Source: Oceanimonas smirnovii ATCC BAA-899
GTDB lineage: Bacteria > Pseudomonadota > Gammaproteobacteria > Enterobacterales > Aeromonadaceae
NCBI RefSeq assembly: GCF_000381965.1
Contig: NZ_KB908454.1
Span: 62,001-126,000 of the forward strand
DNA: 64,000 nucleotides
Direction: 5' to 3'
In this document: positions 31,319-43,438 of the stretch, piece by piece
Layout of the letters: every line of letters begins with the position of its first letter
Numbering within the stretch: position 1 is the first letter of the stretch
Made by a program: the position numbers and the translations under genes
Notes under the pieces: generated by a model
Told to the model about the DNA's origin: nothing
What the model saw: the letters and a program-made list of their open reading frames with translations, nothing else
Database searches by the model: none

Positions 31319-31371
31319 CGAAGGCAGGCAGGAATTTGCAGTCAACGTTTGGTTGTCAGTCAGGAGGAGCC

Positions 31372-32526
31372 ATGAACTTTGAACTGAATGAGGATCAGCG
31401 GGCCTTTGTGGCGCTGGCGGGAGAGTTTGCCGACAAGGCGCTGGCCCCTTTTGCCGCAGAGTGGGACAAAGAACATCACTTTCCGGTGGAAACCCTGCAG
31501 CAGGCGGGTGAACTGGGCTTTTGTGCGCTTTATACGCCGGCAGACGCGGGCGGGCTGGGCTTATCAAGACTCGATGCCAGCCTGATTTTTGAACGGCTGG
31601 CCATGGGCTGTACCTCCACGACCGCCTTTCTCACCATTCATAATATGGTCACCTGGATGATTGCCAGTACCGCAGAAAAAGCGGTCTGGGAGCAATGGCG
31701 GGAAGGCATGATCAGTGGCCGTTTGCTCGGTTCCTATTGCCTTACCGAGCCCAATGCCGGCTCCGATGCCGCATCCCTGAAAACCCGGGCGAAAAAAGTG
31801 GGTGACCACTATGAACTGACCGGTAGCAAGATGTTTATCTCGGGGGCAGGCAGCACCCAGGTGCTGGTGGTCATGGCCCGCACCGGCGGTGATGGCCCCG
31901 GCGGCATTTCCGCCTTTGCTTTGAATGCCAACAGCCCCGGCATTGAGTACGGCCGGCCTGAAGACAAGATGGGCTGGCACAGTCAGCCCACCCGCAGTGT
32001 CACCTTTGACGGCGTGCGGGTGCCCGCCAGCCAGTTGCTGGGGCGGGAAGGCGAAGGCTTCAAGCTCGCCATGAAGGGGCTGGATGGTGGCCGTATCAAT
32101 ATCGCCAGCTGCTCATTGGGCACGGCGCAACAGGCGCTGAACCTGGCGCGCAATTACCTGCAGGAGCGCAGCCAGTTTGGCCGCAAACTGGCGGATTTTC
32201 AGGCGCTGCAGTTCACCCTGGCCGATATGGCCACCGAGCTGGTAGCGGCCCGCCAGCTGGTACGGCTGGCCGCCAGCTGGCTGGATGCCAGTCACCCGGA
32301 TGCCACTACTTATTGCGCCATGGCCAAACGCTTCGCCACCGACGTGGGTTTTAACGTCTGCGATCAGGCGCTGCAGCTTTATGGCGGCTATGGCTATATT
32401 CGGGAATATCCATTGGAGCGCCATGTGCGCGATACCCGGGTGCACCGCATTCTGGAAGGCACCAATGAAATCATGAAACTGCTGATCGCCCGCCGGCTGC
32501 TGAGCGAAGGCGATGACCTGCAATAA
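31372..32526 (+). CDS. Acyl-CoA dehydrogenase (isobutyryl / 2-methylbutyryl-CoA type)
   Basis: A 384-aa FAD dehydrogenase. The ATG at 31372 follows AGGAGGAG and starts MNFELNEDQRAFVALAGEFA; the open frame runs 115 codons upstream through repeat DNA and is not coding. CLTEPNAGSDAASLKT binds FAD/substrate, and LQLYGGYGYIREYPLERHVRDTRVHRILEGTNEIM is the C-terminal signature. Its place between mmsA and a hydroxyacyl-CoA hydrolase makes it the ivdC counterpart acting on branched acyl-CoAs from valine and isoleucine. Confidence 0.92.
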   Translation: MNFELNEDQRAFVALAGEFADKALAPFAAEWDKEHHFPVETLQQAGELGFCALYTPADAGGLGLSRLDASLIFERLAMGCTSTTAFLTIHNMVTWMIASTAEKAVWEQWREGMISGRLLGSYCLTEPNAGSDAASLKTRAKKVGDHYELTGSKMFISGAGSTQVLVVMARTGGDGPGGISAFALNANSPGIEYGRPEDKMGWHSQPTRSVTFDGVRVPASQLLGREGEGFKLAMKGLDGGRINIASCSLGTAQQALNLARNYLQERSQFGRKLADFQALQFTLADMATELVAARQLVRLAASWLDASHPDATTYCAMAKRFATDVGFNVCDQALQLYGGYGYIREYPLERHVRDTRVHRILEGTNEIMKLLIARRLLSEGDDLQ

Positions 32527-32550
32527 AAAATGTAACTATCAGGAGGTGCC

Positions 32551-33663
32551 ATGAGTGTCACAGTAAGCCGGCAGCCTGCTGCCGACGGCCGCGATATCGG
32601 CCGGCTGGTGCTGGATCGGGAAGCGCAGCTGAATGCCCTTAATCAGGACATGATTGAAACCATGCTGACCACACTGCAGCAATGGCAGCAAGACGATGAC
32701 ATTGTCGCTGTGGTGCTGGAAGGAGCAGGTAGCAAGGCCTTTTGTGCCGGTGGTGATGTGGTGGGGCTGAGCAAGGCGATTGCTGCTGCCCGGGCCGGCT
32801 GCGGCAGGCACGAACTGGGTGCCGTGCCCGGAGCGGCGGCGCGCTTTTTTGAGCGCGAATACCGGCTCGATTATCTGTTGCATACCTTTGCTAAACCAGT
32901 GGTCTGCGTGGGCTCCGGCATAGTGATGGGCGGCGGCATGGGATTGTTTACCGCGGCTGGTCAGCGCATTGTGACCGAGCGCAGCCGGCTGGCCATGCCC
33001 GAAGTCACCATTGCCCTTTATCCGGATGTGGGCGGCAGCTGGTTTCTGAACCGCCTGCCGCCCGGGCTGGGCGAATTTATTGCCCTGACCGGCTGCTCGC
33101 TCAATGCCCAAGACAGCCTCTGGCTGGGGCTGGCCAACCGTTTTATAGCCGAAGACAAGCTGAGTGAACTCTGGCCCAGACTGCAGCAAGAAAAGAGCAG
33201 TCCGGCCAGTGTGCTCAGACAACTGGAAGCCGAATCAGCTGAAGCTCTGGCTCAGCTCGACTCACCTTTACGCCGGCATCAGGACTTAATTCAGCAACTG
33301 ATGGACAAAGACACCCTGGCCGACAAGGTCAACGCCATACTGGAAGTGAGCACCGAAGACGACTGGTTCTGGCGAGCCAAGCAAACCCTGGCCGCAGGCA
33401 GCCCCCTGGCCATGGCGGTGATCCACCGGCAACTGGCGCGCTGCCGGCATTTCTCGCTGGCGCGGGTATTTCAGGCCGAGCTGGATTTGTCGGTGCAGCT
33501 ATGCCGCTTTCGTGAGTTTGCCGAAGGCGTACGCGCTCACCTGATTGACAAGGACAAAACCCCCGACTGGACTTACACCAGCCTGAGCGAAGTGGACACA
33601 GCACTGCTCGACACCCTGTTCACGTCCCCCTGGGGCCTGAGTCCACTGGCGGATCTCAGGTAA
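32551..33663 (+). CDS. 3-hydroxyisobutyryl-CoA hydrolase (crotonase family)
   Basis: A 370-aa crotonase-fold protein, longer than hydratases (~260) and with the hydrolase pattern FCAGGDVVGLSKA, SGIVMGGGMGLFTAAGQRIVTERSRLAMPEVTIALYPDVGGSWFLNRLP. This family frees 3-hydroxyisobutyrate in valine degradation; the product is then the substrate of MmsB next door. Corresponds to ivdE in Shewanella. The short hydratase gene (ivdD) usually beside it is absent. Confidence 0.9.
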   Translation: MSVTVSRQPAADGRDIGRLVLDREAQLNALNQDMIETMLTTLQQWQQDDDIVAVVLEGAGSKAFCAGGDVVGLSKAIAAARAGCGRHELGAVPGAAARFFEREYRLDYLLHTFAKPVVCVGSGIVMGGGMGLFTAAGQRIVTERSRLAMPEVTIALYPDVGGSWFLNRLPPGLGEFIALTGCSLNAQDSLWLGLANRFIAEDKLSELWPRLQQEKSSPASVLRQLEAESAEALAQLDSPLRRHQDLIQQLMDKDTLADKVNAILEVSTEDDWFWRAKQTLAAGSPLAMAVIHRQLARCRHFSLARVFQAELDLSVQLCRFREFAEGVRAHLIDKDKTPDWTYTSLSEVDTALLDTLFTSPWGLSPLADLR

Positions 33664-33731
33664 GCAACAAAATATTCAGTTTGCGCCCAAGCAGGCCATG
33701 CTGATGTTGAGACGGAGATCCGGAGGAACAG

Positions 33732-33805
33732 CTTCACGACCGATCAAATGCCATGGATGGCATTTGCCGAGCGTTACATGGAGGTACTTGAAGCGTGTCG
33801 TGAAG
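33732..33805 (-). repeat. Structured palindromic intergenic element, copy C
   Basis: CTTCACGAC (33732-33740) pairs with GTCGTGAAG (33797-33805). Read on the minus strand it contains ACGCTTCAAG, the TAC/GTA hairpin, CGCTCGG and the CAAATGCCAT/ATGGCATTTG hairpin. Closest to copy A. Outer pairing beyond these arms is weak. It fills the 180-base gap between the hydrolase gene and mmsB. Confidence 0.85.
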
Positions 33806-33843
33806 TTGGCCCTCGGGGCGACGTAAGCTGAAGGAGGCACACT

Positions 33844-34737
33844 ATGGCGACGATTGCATTTATCGGCCTGGGTAATATGGGGCTGCCCATGGCAGCAAAC
33901 CTTATCAGGGCCGGGCATCAAGTGCAGGTCTACGATCTGCAACCAGAAGCAGTCAGCCGGGCCGCAGCCCTGGGCGCCATTCCCCACACCACGGCAGTGG
34001 CAGCGGTCAGCCATGCCAACGTGGTGATCTCCATGTTGCAGAGCGGGCAGCAGATCGAGGCGCTGTACAGCAGTAACAAGGGGCTCTTTGGTCATCTGGC
34101 TCCGGGCTGCTTGGTCATTGACTGCTCCACCATAGAAGCGGACACCGCCAGAAAAATGGCCGATATGGCCACAAAACACGGGCTCGACTTTGTGGATGCG
34201 CCTGTCTCCGGCGGCGTGGCCGGAGCCGAGGCGGGTACACTCACCTTTATTGTTGGTGCCAGCGAAGAGCAGTTCGCCCGGGCTCAGCCGGTGTTGGCGC
34301 ATATGGGAAAAAAGGTGCTGCATGCCGGCCCTCATGGGGCCGGCCAGGTAGCCAAGGCCTGTAACAACCTGCTGCTGGCCGCACAAATGGCCGCCAGTTG
34401 CGAGGCGCTTAATCTGGGAATGGCCCACGGCCTGGACGCCGCCGTATTATCGGAGATCATTCAGCAGAGCTCGGGTAATAACTGGGTGATGGAGCACTAC
34501 AATCCGGTACCCGGTGTCATGGAAAGTACCCCCGCCAGCCATGGCTATCACGGCGGCTTTCAGGTCAGTCTGATGTGCAAGGATCTGGGGCTGGCCATGA
34601 GCCTCAGCCAGGCCAGTGGTTCGCCGGTGCCCATGGGCTCGGCGGCGCGGGCCCTGTTCAGCTTTCATCACAGCGCAGGTCATGGCGGGCTCGACTTCTC
34701 CAGCCTGTTCCGGTTTTATCATCAGGGAGAGGACTAA
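33844..34737 (+). CDS. mmsB: 3-hydroxyisobutyrate dehydrogenase
   Basis: A 297-aa NAD enzyme making methylmalonate semialdehyde, which MmsA then uses. Rossmann motif IGLGNMGLPMA (residues ~6-16), substrate loop DAPVSGGVAGAEAGTLTFIVG and catalytic lysine region GAGQVAKACNNLL are present. The next gene starts immediately after its stop. Confidence 0.95.
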   Translation: MATIAFIGLGNMGLPMAANLIRAGHQVQVYDLQPEAVSRAAALGAIPHTTAVAAVSHANVVISMLQSGQQIEALYSSNKGLFGHLAPGCLVIDCSTIEADTARKMADMATKHGLDFVDAPVSGGVAGAEAGTLTFIVGASEEQFARAQPVLAHMGKKVLHAGPHGAGQVAKACNNLLLAAQMAASCEALNLGMAHGLDAAVLSEIIQQSSGNNWVMEHYNPVPGVMESTPASHGYHGGFQVSLMCKDLGLAMSLSQASGSPVPMGSAARALFSFHHSAGHGGLDFSSLFRFYHQGED

Positions 34738-35499
34738 ATGGATATTAAAGGCAAGGTAGTGGTGATTACCGGTGCCGGCCGCGGCCTTGGAAAAGCAATG
34801 GCTTATCATCTGGCCCGGCAGGGGGCGACGCTGGCACTGCTCGATACCAACGAGCAGGATCTGGCCAAAAGCGGTGAAATGGTCGCCGCTGCCGGTGCCC
34901 GGGTGGCGGTATACCTGTGCGATGTGGCCGATGAAGCTCAGGTAACCGACTGTTTTGGCCATATAGTACGGGAGCTGGGCGGCCTGAATGTGCTGGTCAA
35001 TAATGCCGGTGTGATGCGTGATGCGCTGCTGGTAAAGCTGGAACAGGGTAATATCAGCCGCACAATGAGCCTGCAAGACTGGCAGCAAGTGATTGATGTT
35101 AATCTTACCGGCAGCTTTCTCTGTGGCCGGGAAGCCGCCGCCATTATGGCCGAGCGGGGAGAGGGCGGTCTGATTATCAATATTTCTTCCGTTGCCAGAG
35201 CCGGTAATCCGGGGCAAAGTAACTATGCTGCCAGCAAAGCAGGGGTAGCGTCTCTGGTGGTGGGCTGGGCCGGGGAGCTGGCCCGCTTTGGCATTCGGGT
35301 GGCGGGAATCGCGCCGGGCGTGATCAGTACTGACATGACAGCACAAATGAAACCTGAAGCCATGGCACGCATTACTCAGCGCATTCCTGCTGGCCGGCTG
35401 GCGAAGGTGGATGAGTTGCTGCACAGCCTGCAATATATTATTGAAAACGACTATTTCAACGGGCGCATAGTGGAAATGGATGGCGGTTTGCGGTTGTAA
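34738..35499 (+). CDS. SDR-family 3-hydroxyacyl-CoA dehydrogenase
   Basis: A 253-aa short-chain dehydrogenase. NAD(P) motif TGAGRGLGKAM, NNAGV, and the catalytic Ser/Tyr/Lys as ISSVARAG...YAASKAG are visible. It starts directly at the mmsB stop (TAAATG). In Shewanella the same position (ivdG) is assigned to oxidation of 2-methyl-3-hydroxybutyryl-CoA in isoleucine degradation. The insertion LVKLEQGNISRTMSLQDWQQVI is seen in such homologues; a FabG-like reductase is the less likely alternative. Confidence 0.85.
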   Translation: MDIKGKVVVITGAGRGLGKAMAYHLARQGATLALLDTNEQDLAKSGEMVAAAGARVAVYLCDVADEAQVTDCFGHIVRELGGLNVLVNNAGVMRDALLVKLEQGNISRTMSLQDWQQVIDVNLTGSFLCGREAAAIMAERGEGGLIINISSVARAGNPGQSNYAASKAGVASLVVGWAGELARFGIRVAGIAPGVISTDMTAQMKPEAMARITQRIPAGRLAKVDELLHSLQYIIENDYFNGRIVEMDGGLRL

Positions 35500-35547
35500 A
35501 CCAGGGTTTTGTGATCCTCGTCGGCAAGGTTAACACTAAAGTCTATC

Positions 35548-35706
35548 TTGTTAACAGACAGTGGTAAGCGTATTGTTTTTTGCAACGCACAGCAACGGAA
35601 CGTGCCCTTGCGTTAACAGAGCTAAACAAAAAAATAACCATAACCACTGCCATACCCCTGAACGCATTGATTCCTTACGAGGGAACATTGCCTTCAGGGT
35701 TTTTTT
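35548..35706 (+). ncRNA. Candidate small RNA or leaderless 3' transcript with its own promoter and terminator
   Basis: TTGTTA (35548-35553) and TATTGT (35571-35576) are spaced by exactly 17 bp; about 125 bases later CCCTGAA (35656-35662) pairs with TTCAGGG (35693-35699) ahead of seven T, with TTCC/GGGAA pairing inside the loop. No open frame of note lies between. It may be an independent short transcript or simply the far terminator of the valine/isoleucine operon, which has no nearer one. Confidence 0.35.
35656..35706 (+). terminator. Rho-independent terminator downstream of the valine/isoleucine operon
   Basis: CCCTGAA/TTCAGGG stem with a long, partly paired loop and a T-run on the plus strand. 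Confidence 0.7.
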
Positions 35707-35709
35707 ATA

Positions 35710-37353
35710 TTACATGCCGGAATAATTAGGTCCGCTGCCGCCTTCCGGTGGCACCCAGGTGATATTTTGTGCCGGATCCTTGATATCACAGGTTTTGCAG
35801 TGCACACAGTTGGCGGCATTAATCTGAAATACCGGCTTGCCATTCGTCTTTATCACTTCGTAAACGCCCGCAGGGCAATAGCGCTGCGCCGGCTCATTAA
35901 AGCGGGGCAGGTTATCCCGCACCGGCAGCCGTGGGTCTGCAAGGCGCAAATGGCAGGGCTGATTTTCATCGTGGCCGGTATTGGCCAAATGTACCGACGA
36001 CATGCGATCAAAGGTCAGCACGCCGTCGGCCTTGGGATAAATAATGGGTGTGCAGTCTGCTGCCGGCTTGAGGGCAGCATGATCCTGTATGCGATCCTTC
36101 AGCGCAAACGGCAACCAGCCACCCGGCAGGCTTTGGCTCAGCCAGTTTACGGCCCCGCCGGCCCAGGGGCCAAGCTGATGCAATGCAGGAACAAAGTGCC
36201 GGGCCTGTTTCAGCTCGGTATGCAGCCAGCTGTTTTTCATATGAGTGTCAAACACTGTCAGCTTGTCGCCGCGCCGGCCTTCGGCTAATGCCGGCACCAG
36301 GGCGTCGGCGGCCAGCAGGCCCGACTTCATGGCAGTATGAATCCCCTTGATGCGCGCGCCGTTGAGTGTGCCCGCATCACAACCCAGCAGCAGGGCACCG
36401 GGCAGCACCATTTGCGGCAGTGAATTCAGCCCGCCCTTGGTGAGCGCTCTGGCCCCCCAGGACAGCCGCTCGCCGCCCCACAAGTGACGGGCCAGCAGCG
36501 GATGCTGTTTCAGCCGCTGAAACTCCTGAAAGGGATCCAGATGCGGATTCTGATAATTAAGATCCACAATCAGACCGACCGAAGCCAGGCCGTCGTCGCC
36601 GTGATAGAGAAAAAAACCGCCGCCATTATTGCCCAGTGGCCAGCCGCCGCCGTGCACCACCAGACCTGGCTGATAACGCTTTGAATCCAGCCGCCACAGC
36701 TCCTTAAAGCCAATGGCGTAATGCTGAGGATCCCGCCCTCTGTCCAGCGCAAAACGGTCGATCAGGCTCTTGCCGATATGTCCCCGGCTGCCTTCGGCAA
36801 ACAGTGTGTATTTGGCATGCAGCTCCATGCCCGGCATATGGCCGGCCCTGGCCGAGCCATCGGCGGCCACCCCCATATCGCCGGTGAGTACACCGCATAC
36901 GGCCCCTTGTTTGTCGAACAGCGCCCCGGCTGCGGCAAATCCCGGGAATATGGCCACGCCCAGCTCTTCGGCCTGTCGGGCCAGCCAGCGGCACAGCTTA
37001 CCCAGGCTGACGATATAACTACCCTTGTTATGCAAGGAGCGGGGCACCAGCAAGGGCGGCAGCTCCAGGCCACCCTGTTCACTGCTCAGCATATAAAAAT
37101 GCTCATTGCCAACCTGAGTGTTCACCGGCGCGCCACGCTCATGCCAGTCGGGAAACAGCTCACTCAGGGAGCGCGGGTCAAGCAGAGCACCCGACAATAT
37201 ATGGGCACCTACTTCAGCGCCTTTTTCGACTACGCATACACTCGGCTTCAGGCCCGCTTTGTTGGCTTTCTGCATCAGGCGGCAGGCCGCCGTCAGCCCT
37301 GCCGGGCCGGCCCCCACTATCACGACATCAAACTCCATCGACTCCCGTTCCAT
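35710..37353 (-). CDS. Electron transfer flavoprotein-ubiquinone oxidoreductase
   Basis: A 547-aa inner-membrane-associated FAD/4Fe-4S enzyme that passes electrons from ETF to ubiquinone. FAD motif VVIVGAGPAGLTAACRL at the N-terminus; the C-terminal ferredoxin-like part has INAANCVHCKTCDIKDPAQNITWVPPEGG, supplying the cluster cysteines. The start at 37353 has AGGAGAG upstream; an in-frame ATG five codons later is possible. Divergent from etfBA, forming one electron-transfer unit for the acyl-CoA dehydrogenases at 27034 and 31372. Confidence 0.95.
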   Translation of the reverse strand: MERESMEFDVVIVGAGPAGLTAACRLMQKANKAGLKPSVCVVEKGAEVGAHILSGALLDPRSLSELFPDWHERGAPVNTQVGNEHFYMLSSEQGGLELPPLLVPRSLHNKGSYIVSLGKLCRWLARQAEELGVAIFPGFAAAGALFDKQGAVCGVLTGDMGVAADGSARAGHMPGMELHAKYTLFAEGSRGHIGKSLIDRFALDRGRDPQHYAIGFKELWRLDSKRYQPGLVVHGGGWPLGNNGGGFFLYHGDDGLASVGLIVDLNYQNPHLDPFQEFQRLKQHPLLARHLWGGERLSWGARALTKGGLNSLPQMVLPGALLLGCDAGTLNGARIKGIHTAMKSGLLAADALVPALAEGRRGDKLTVFDTHMKNSWLHTELKQARHFVPALHQLGPWAGGAVNWLSQSLPGGWLPFALKDRIQDHAALKPAADCTPIIYPKADGVLTFDRMSSVHLANTGHDENQPCHLRLADPRLPVRDNLPRFNEPAQRYCPAGVYEVIKTNGKPVFQINAANCVHCKTCDIKDPAQNITWVPPEGGSGPNYSGM

Positions 37354-37472
37354 TGCGCTCTCCTGCCAGACTGCTCTGGCTAAAGTATTGTATTGGCGGC
37401 GATATTTAACAAATCGCCGATGCGGCAGAATCGACTAGTATTAAGTCGGACTGATTGATCCCGGGAGCGAGC

Positions 37473-38225
37473 ATGAAAGTACTGGTAACCGTCAAGCGGG
37501 TGATTGACTACCATGTTCGGGTGCGTGTGCGTGCCGATGGCAGCGACGTGGATCTGAGCAACGTTAAAATGGCCGCCAACCCCTTTTGCGAAATTGCCGT
37601 GGAAGAAGCGGTGCGCATGAAGGAAAAGGGCTGGGTGTCCGAGATAGTGGCCGTCAGCATAGGTCCGGCCGACGCCGGGGAGCAGTTGCGGGCCGCGCTA
37701 GCGCTGGGAGCCGACAGCGCCATTCTGATAGAAACTGATAAGCCCGCCGAGCCCCTGGCAGTGGCCCGGTTGCTGGCAGCATTGTGTGAGCGCGAACAGC
37801 CCGATCTGGTGATCATGGGCAAACAGTCTATCGACACTGACCATAATCAGGCCGGACAAATGCTGGCGGCGCTGAACGGCTGGCCTCAGGCCACCTTTGC
37901 CTCGGCCATTGAACGTGAAGGCGACGAGCTGCTGGTCACCCGGGAAATGGACGGTGGTCTGCGCACCCTGCGCCTTGCGCCACCGGCGGTCATCACCACG
38001 GATCTTCGGCTGAACGAGCCCCGCTTTGCATCCTTGCCCAACATAATGAAAGCCAGACAAAAGCCACTGGCCAGCCTGACTCCCGACGCGCTTGGGGTAG
38101 CCATTGAGCCCCATGTGCGCCTGCTGAGTGTCAGCGAGCCGCCGCTGCGCAAGGCGGGCATCAAGGTGGCCGATGTGGCCGAGCTGGTAACCAGACTGAA
38201 AACCGACGCCAAGGTGATCCCATGA
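37473..38225 (+). CDS. etfB: Electron transfer flavoprotein, beta subunit
   Basis: A 250-aa subunit that binds AMP and forms the heterodimer with Etf[20 protein letters not shown] opens the protein; [29 protein letters not shown] and the recognition-loop segment [12 protein letters not shown] are family hallmarks. ATG at 37473 is chosen over 37455 because GGGAGCGAG precedes it. Overlaps etfA by 4 bases (ATGA). Confidence 0.96.
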   Translation: MKVLVTVKRVIDYHVRVRVRADGSDVDLSNVKMAANPFCEIAVEEAVRMKEKGWVSEIVAVSIGPADAGEQLRAALALGADSAILIETDKPAEPLAVARLLAALCEREQPDLVIMGKQSIDTDHNQAGQMLAALNGWPQATFASAIEREGDELLVTREMDGGLRTLRLAPPAVITTDLRLNEPRFASLPNIMKARQKPLASLTPDALGVAIEPHVRLLSVSEPPLRKAGIKVADVAELVTRLKTDAKVIP

Positions 38226-39151
38226 GCATACTGGTGATAGCCGAACACGATAATCAGACCCTGAACTTCAATACACACAAGGTAATAAGTGCGGCCAAAC
38301 AGCTGCAGGGCGAGATACACCTGCTGGTAATGGGCCATGACTGTGCCGCCGTGGGGGAGCAGGGCAGCCGCCTTGCTGGTGTAACCAGGGTGCTGCTGGC
38401 AAATGATGCCCTCTATCAGCATCAGCTGGCGGAGCCCTGTGCCGCCCTGGTGTCGCGGCTGGCCACCGAATATCGTCATGTGCTGGCACCGGCCTCCACC
38501 TTTGGCAAGGATATGCTGCCCAGAGCTGCCGCCCTGCTGGGGGTGGGCATGGTGGCCGATGTGGTGGCCATTGAAAGCGAAGACATTTTTGTGCGCCCCG
38601 TTTATGCCGGCAACGCCCTGGCCAGAGTGCAGTCACTGGATGCGGTCAGCCTGCTGACCATTCGCCCTGCCGCCTTTGACGCGGCGGCTGAAAGCGGTGA
38701 ACCCGTGCCGGTGGAAAAGCTGGCGGCGGTGCCGGTGGAAAACAGCAGCCGTTTTGAGCGGGATGAGTTGAGTGTCAGCGAGCGTCCGGAACTGACTTCG
38801 GCCCGGGTGGTGGTCTCCGGCGGGCGGGGCCTGGGAACCAAAGAGCAGTTTGCCCTGTTGGAGCAACTGGCAGACAAGCTGAATGCCGCCATTGGTGCCA
38901 GCCGGGCGGCGGTGGATGCAGGCCTGGCCGACAACGCTCAGCAGGTAGGGCAAACCGGCAAAATAGTGGCACCCGAGCTGTATATTGCCGTGGGCATCTC
39001 CGGTGCCATTCAGCATCTGGCCGGGATCAAGGATGCCAGGGTGATAGTGGCCATCAACAAGGATGAAGACGCCCCCATCTTTGAGGTGGCCGACTACGGC
39101 CTGGTGGCAGACTTGTTCGACGTTTTGCCCGAGCTGATCGACAAACTTTGA
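38222..39151 (+). CDS. etfA: Electron transfer flavoprotein, alpha subunit
   Basis: A 309-aa FAD-binding subunit. The C-terminal FAD domain shows [51 protein letters not shown] and [22 protein letters not shown]. Pairs with EtfB to take electrons from acyl-CoA dehydrogenases. Confidence 0.97.
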   Translation: MSILVIAEHDNQTLNFNTHKVISAAKQLQGEIHLLVMGHDCAAVGEQGSRLAGVTRVLLANDALYQHQLAEPCAALVSRLATEYRHVLAPASTFGKDMLPRAAALLGVGMVADVVAIESEDIFVRPVYAGNALARVQSLDAVSLLTIRPAAFDAAAESGEPVPVEKLAAVPVENSSRFERDELSVSERPELTSARVVVSGGRGLGTKEQFALLEQLADKLNAAIGASRAAVDAGLADNAQQVGQTGKIVAPELYIAVGISGAIQHLAGIKDARVIVAINKDEDAPIFEVADYGLVADLFDVLPELIDKL

Positions 39152-39152
39152 A

Positions 39153-39200
39153 GGGCAGGGAATAGGGAGCAGGGATTAGGGAATGGGAGTCCCCATTCCC
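39153..39200. repeat. G/C-run intergenic repeat hairpin between etfA and tenA
   Basis: GGGATTAGG leads into GGGAATGGG (39179-39187), which pairs perfectly with CCCATTCCC (39192-39200) across AGTC. It separates converging genes and could end both, although there is no long T-run. Confidence 0.55.
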
Positions 39201-39207
39201 TCAGAAA

Positions 39208-39876
39208 TCACATTCTCTGCTCGAGGCCCATGTCCCAGAAGTCGATTTCAAGTCTTGTGGCGTCATTAAAAATACGGCACAGCTGCTTAAAGCGGGACGC
39301 CGGCACTTCCGCCAGACGCTCGTTCAGCCAGGCAATTTCAGCCTGCGCGGCAGCCTGAAATTCGGCGCTTTCATACATGGCAATCCAGGCTTCATAAGGG
39401 TTGGCGTCGCCGCGCACCGTGGCAGGCTGCTTCGTCAGCCAGCTTGCAATCTCGGCGTAGCCCACCAGGCAGGGGGCCAGCGCCACATGCAGATCCAGCA
39501 GATCACCCCGGTTGCCGGTGTCCAGCACATAACGGGTGTAGGCCAGTGTAGCGCGGGCTTCCGGCAGCGCCGCCAGCTCCTGTTCGCTGATACCCCACTG
39601 GTTGCAGTAGTCGATATGCAGCCCCAGCTCCAGATCAATAATGGCATCCAGCCCGGCCTTGGCATGACGCAAATCACTCAGGGTAGGGCTTTTATAGGCT
39701 GCCAGAGCAAAGGCGCGGCCAAACTGAATAAGAAAAAGGTAATCCTGTTTCAGATAATGACGAAAGGCGTCGGGGGCCAGGGTGCCATCACCCAGCTTGC
39801 ACACAAAGTCATGCTGCAGGTAGTCGCGCCAGTTGTGTTCGCAGTGCTTTTTCAAATCATTGAAAGTAAAGCTCAT
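39208..39876 (-). CDS. tenA: Thiaminase II / aminopyrimidine aminohydrolase TenA family
   Basis: A 222-aa all-helical protein. The TenA nucleophile is C136 (HVALAPCLVGYAEI), with FRHYLKQDYLFLIQF and the late glutamate in FNDATRLEIDFWDMGL matching family positions. TenA salvages thiamine pyrimidine from degraded thiamine. No thiamine pyrophosphate riboswitch and no other thi gene are seen nearby, so it appears isolated. Confidence 0.92.
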   Translation of the reverse strand: MSFTFNDLKKHCEHNWRDYLQHDFVCKLGDGTLAPDAFRHYLKQDYLFLIQFGRAFALAAYKSPTLSDLRHAKAGLDAIIDLELGLHIDYCNQWGISEQELAALPEARATLAYTRYVLDTGNRGDLLDLHVALAPCLVGYAEIASWLTKQPATVRGDANPYEAWIAMYESAEFQAAAQAEIAWLNERLAEVPASRFKQLCRIFNDATRLEIDFWDMGLEQRM

Positions 39877-40059
39877 TTCATATCCTTATTAGTGAGAAAC
39901 CGCCGTGCCGGCGGTGAGTGAGCCGGCATGGCCCATTCTGACCCGGCGGCAAATAATGGCAAGGGCGTAAATGTTATCCTGTTGTAATAAAACTACGTTA
40001 ACGGTTATAGTGACCGGCATTCGAACGAGAAAATGCCGTATGGCGGGACCATTGTTTCA

Positions 40060-40088
40060 TTGTCGTAAACGGGCTTCTTGCGTATAAT
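40060..40088 (+). promoter_or_regulatory. pyrG promoter
   Basis: TTGTCG (40060-40065) and TATAAT (40083-40088) with 17 bp spacing, 56 bases before the ATG. The preceding ~180 bases back to tenA contain no gene. Confidence 0.75.
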
Positions 40089-40092
40089 GTGA

Positions 40093-41781
<1,689 letters not shown>

Positions 41782-41790
41782 CCAGTACCA

Positions 41791-41822
41791 ACGGCTGACC
41801 CCTTGGGTCGGCCGTAATTTTT
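41791..41822 (+). terminator. Hairpin behind pyrG
   Basis: ACGGCTGACC (41791-41800) pairs with GGTCGGCCGT (41806-41815) with one G-U, followed by AATTTTTAG. Probably partial, since eno starts 52 bases later. Confidence 0.6.
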
Positions 41823-41849
41823 AGTGCGTTAGTTAGGTTTTACGTTTAA

Positions 41850-43163
<1,314 letters not shown>

Positions 43164-43217
43164 TGCCTGACCCTGCTGTCTGTTAAAGGCAGACTGCCGG
43201 GAAGTCGAACCGGGAGG

Positions 43218-43316
43218 GCAAAGGGAACTGCAGAGCCGACCGTCAAATGTCAGGGATGACATTTGCCGAGCGTCCCATGGATGGGCTTGAAGCGTGTCGG
43301 CGGCGCAGTCCCTTTG
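43218..43316 (-). repeat. Structured palindromic intergenic element, copy D
   Basis: Outer arms GCAAAGGGAACTGC (43218-43231) and GCAGTCCCTTTG (43305-43316) pair with one bulge; CCGAC (43236-43240) pairs with GTCGG (43296-43300). Inner hairpins are CAAATGTCA/TGACATTTG (43244-43265) and CCCAT/ATGGG (43274-43285). Core identical to copy E over most of its length. Confidence 0.88.
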
Positions 43317-43361
43317 TACGACCTTGCTCCCGTGACTGCAGACCGCTTTCGTTGTTATCCT

Positions 43362-43390
43362 GAAACCCCGCCTTGTGCGGGGTTTCTTTT
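43362..43390 (+). terminator. Rho-independent terminator of eno
   Basis: GAAACCCCGC-CTTGT-GCGGGGTTTC stem followed by TTTT, 200 bases downstream of eno and behind repeat copy D. Confidence 0.85.
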
Positions 43391-43438
43391 GTTCGGCCGT
43401 CGAATATGGGAAACTAGCCGCCTTGTTCCGGAGGATGA

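Noticed and set aside
31027-31371. N-terminal extension of the acyl-CoA dehydrogenase frame
   Set aside because: The 115 extra codons run through repeat copies B and B2; the ATG at 31372 has a strong ribosome binding site and gives the family N-terminus.
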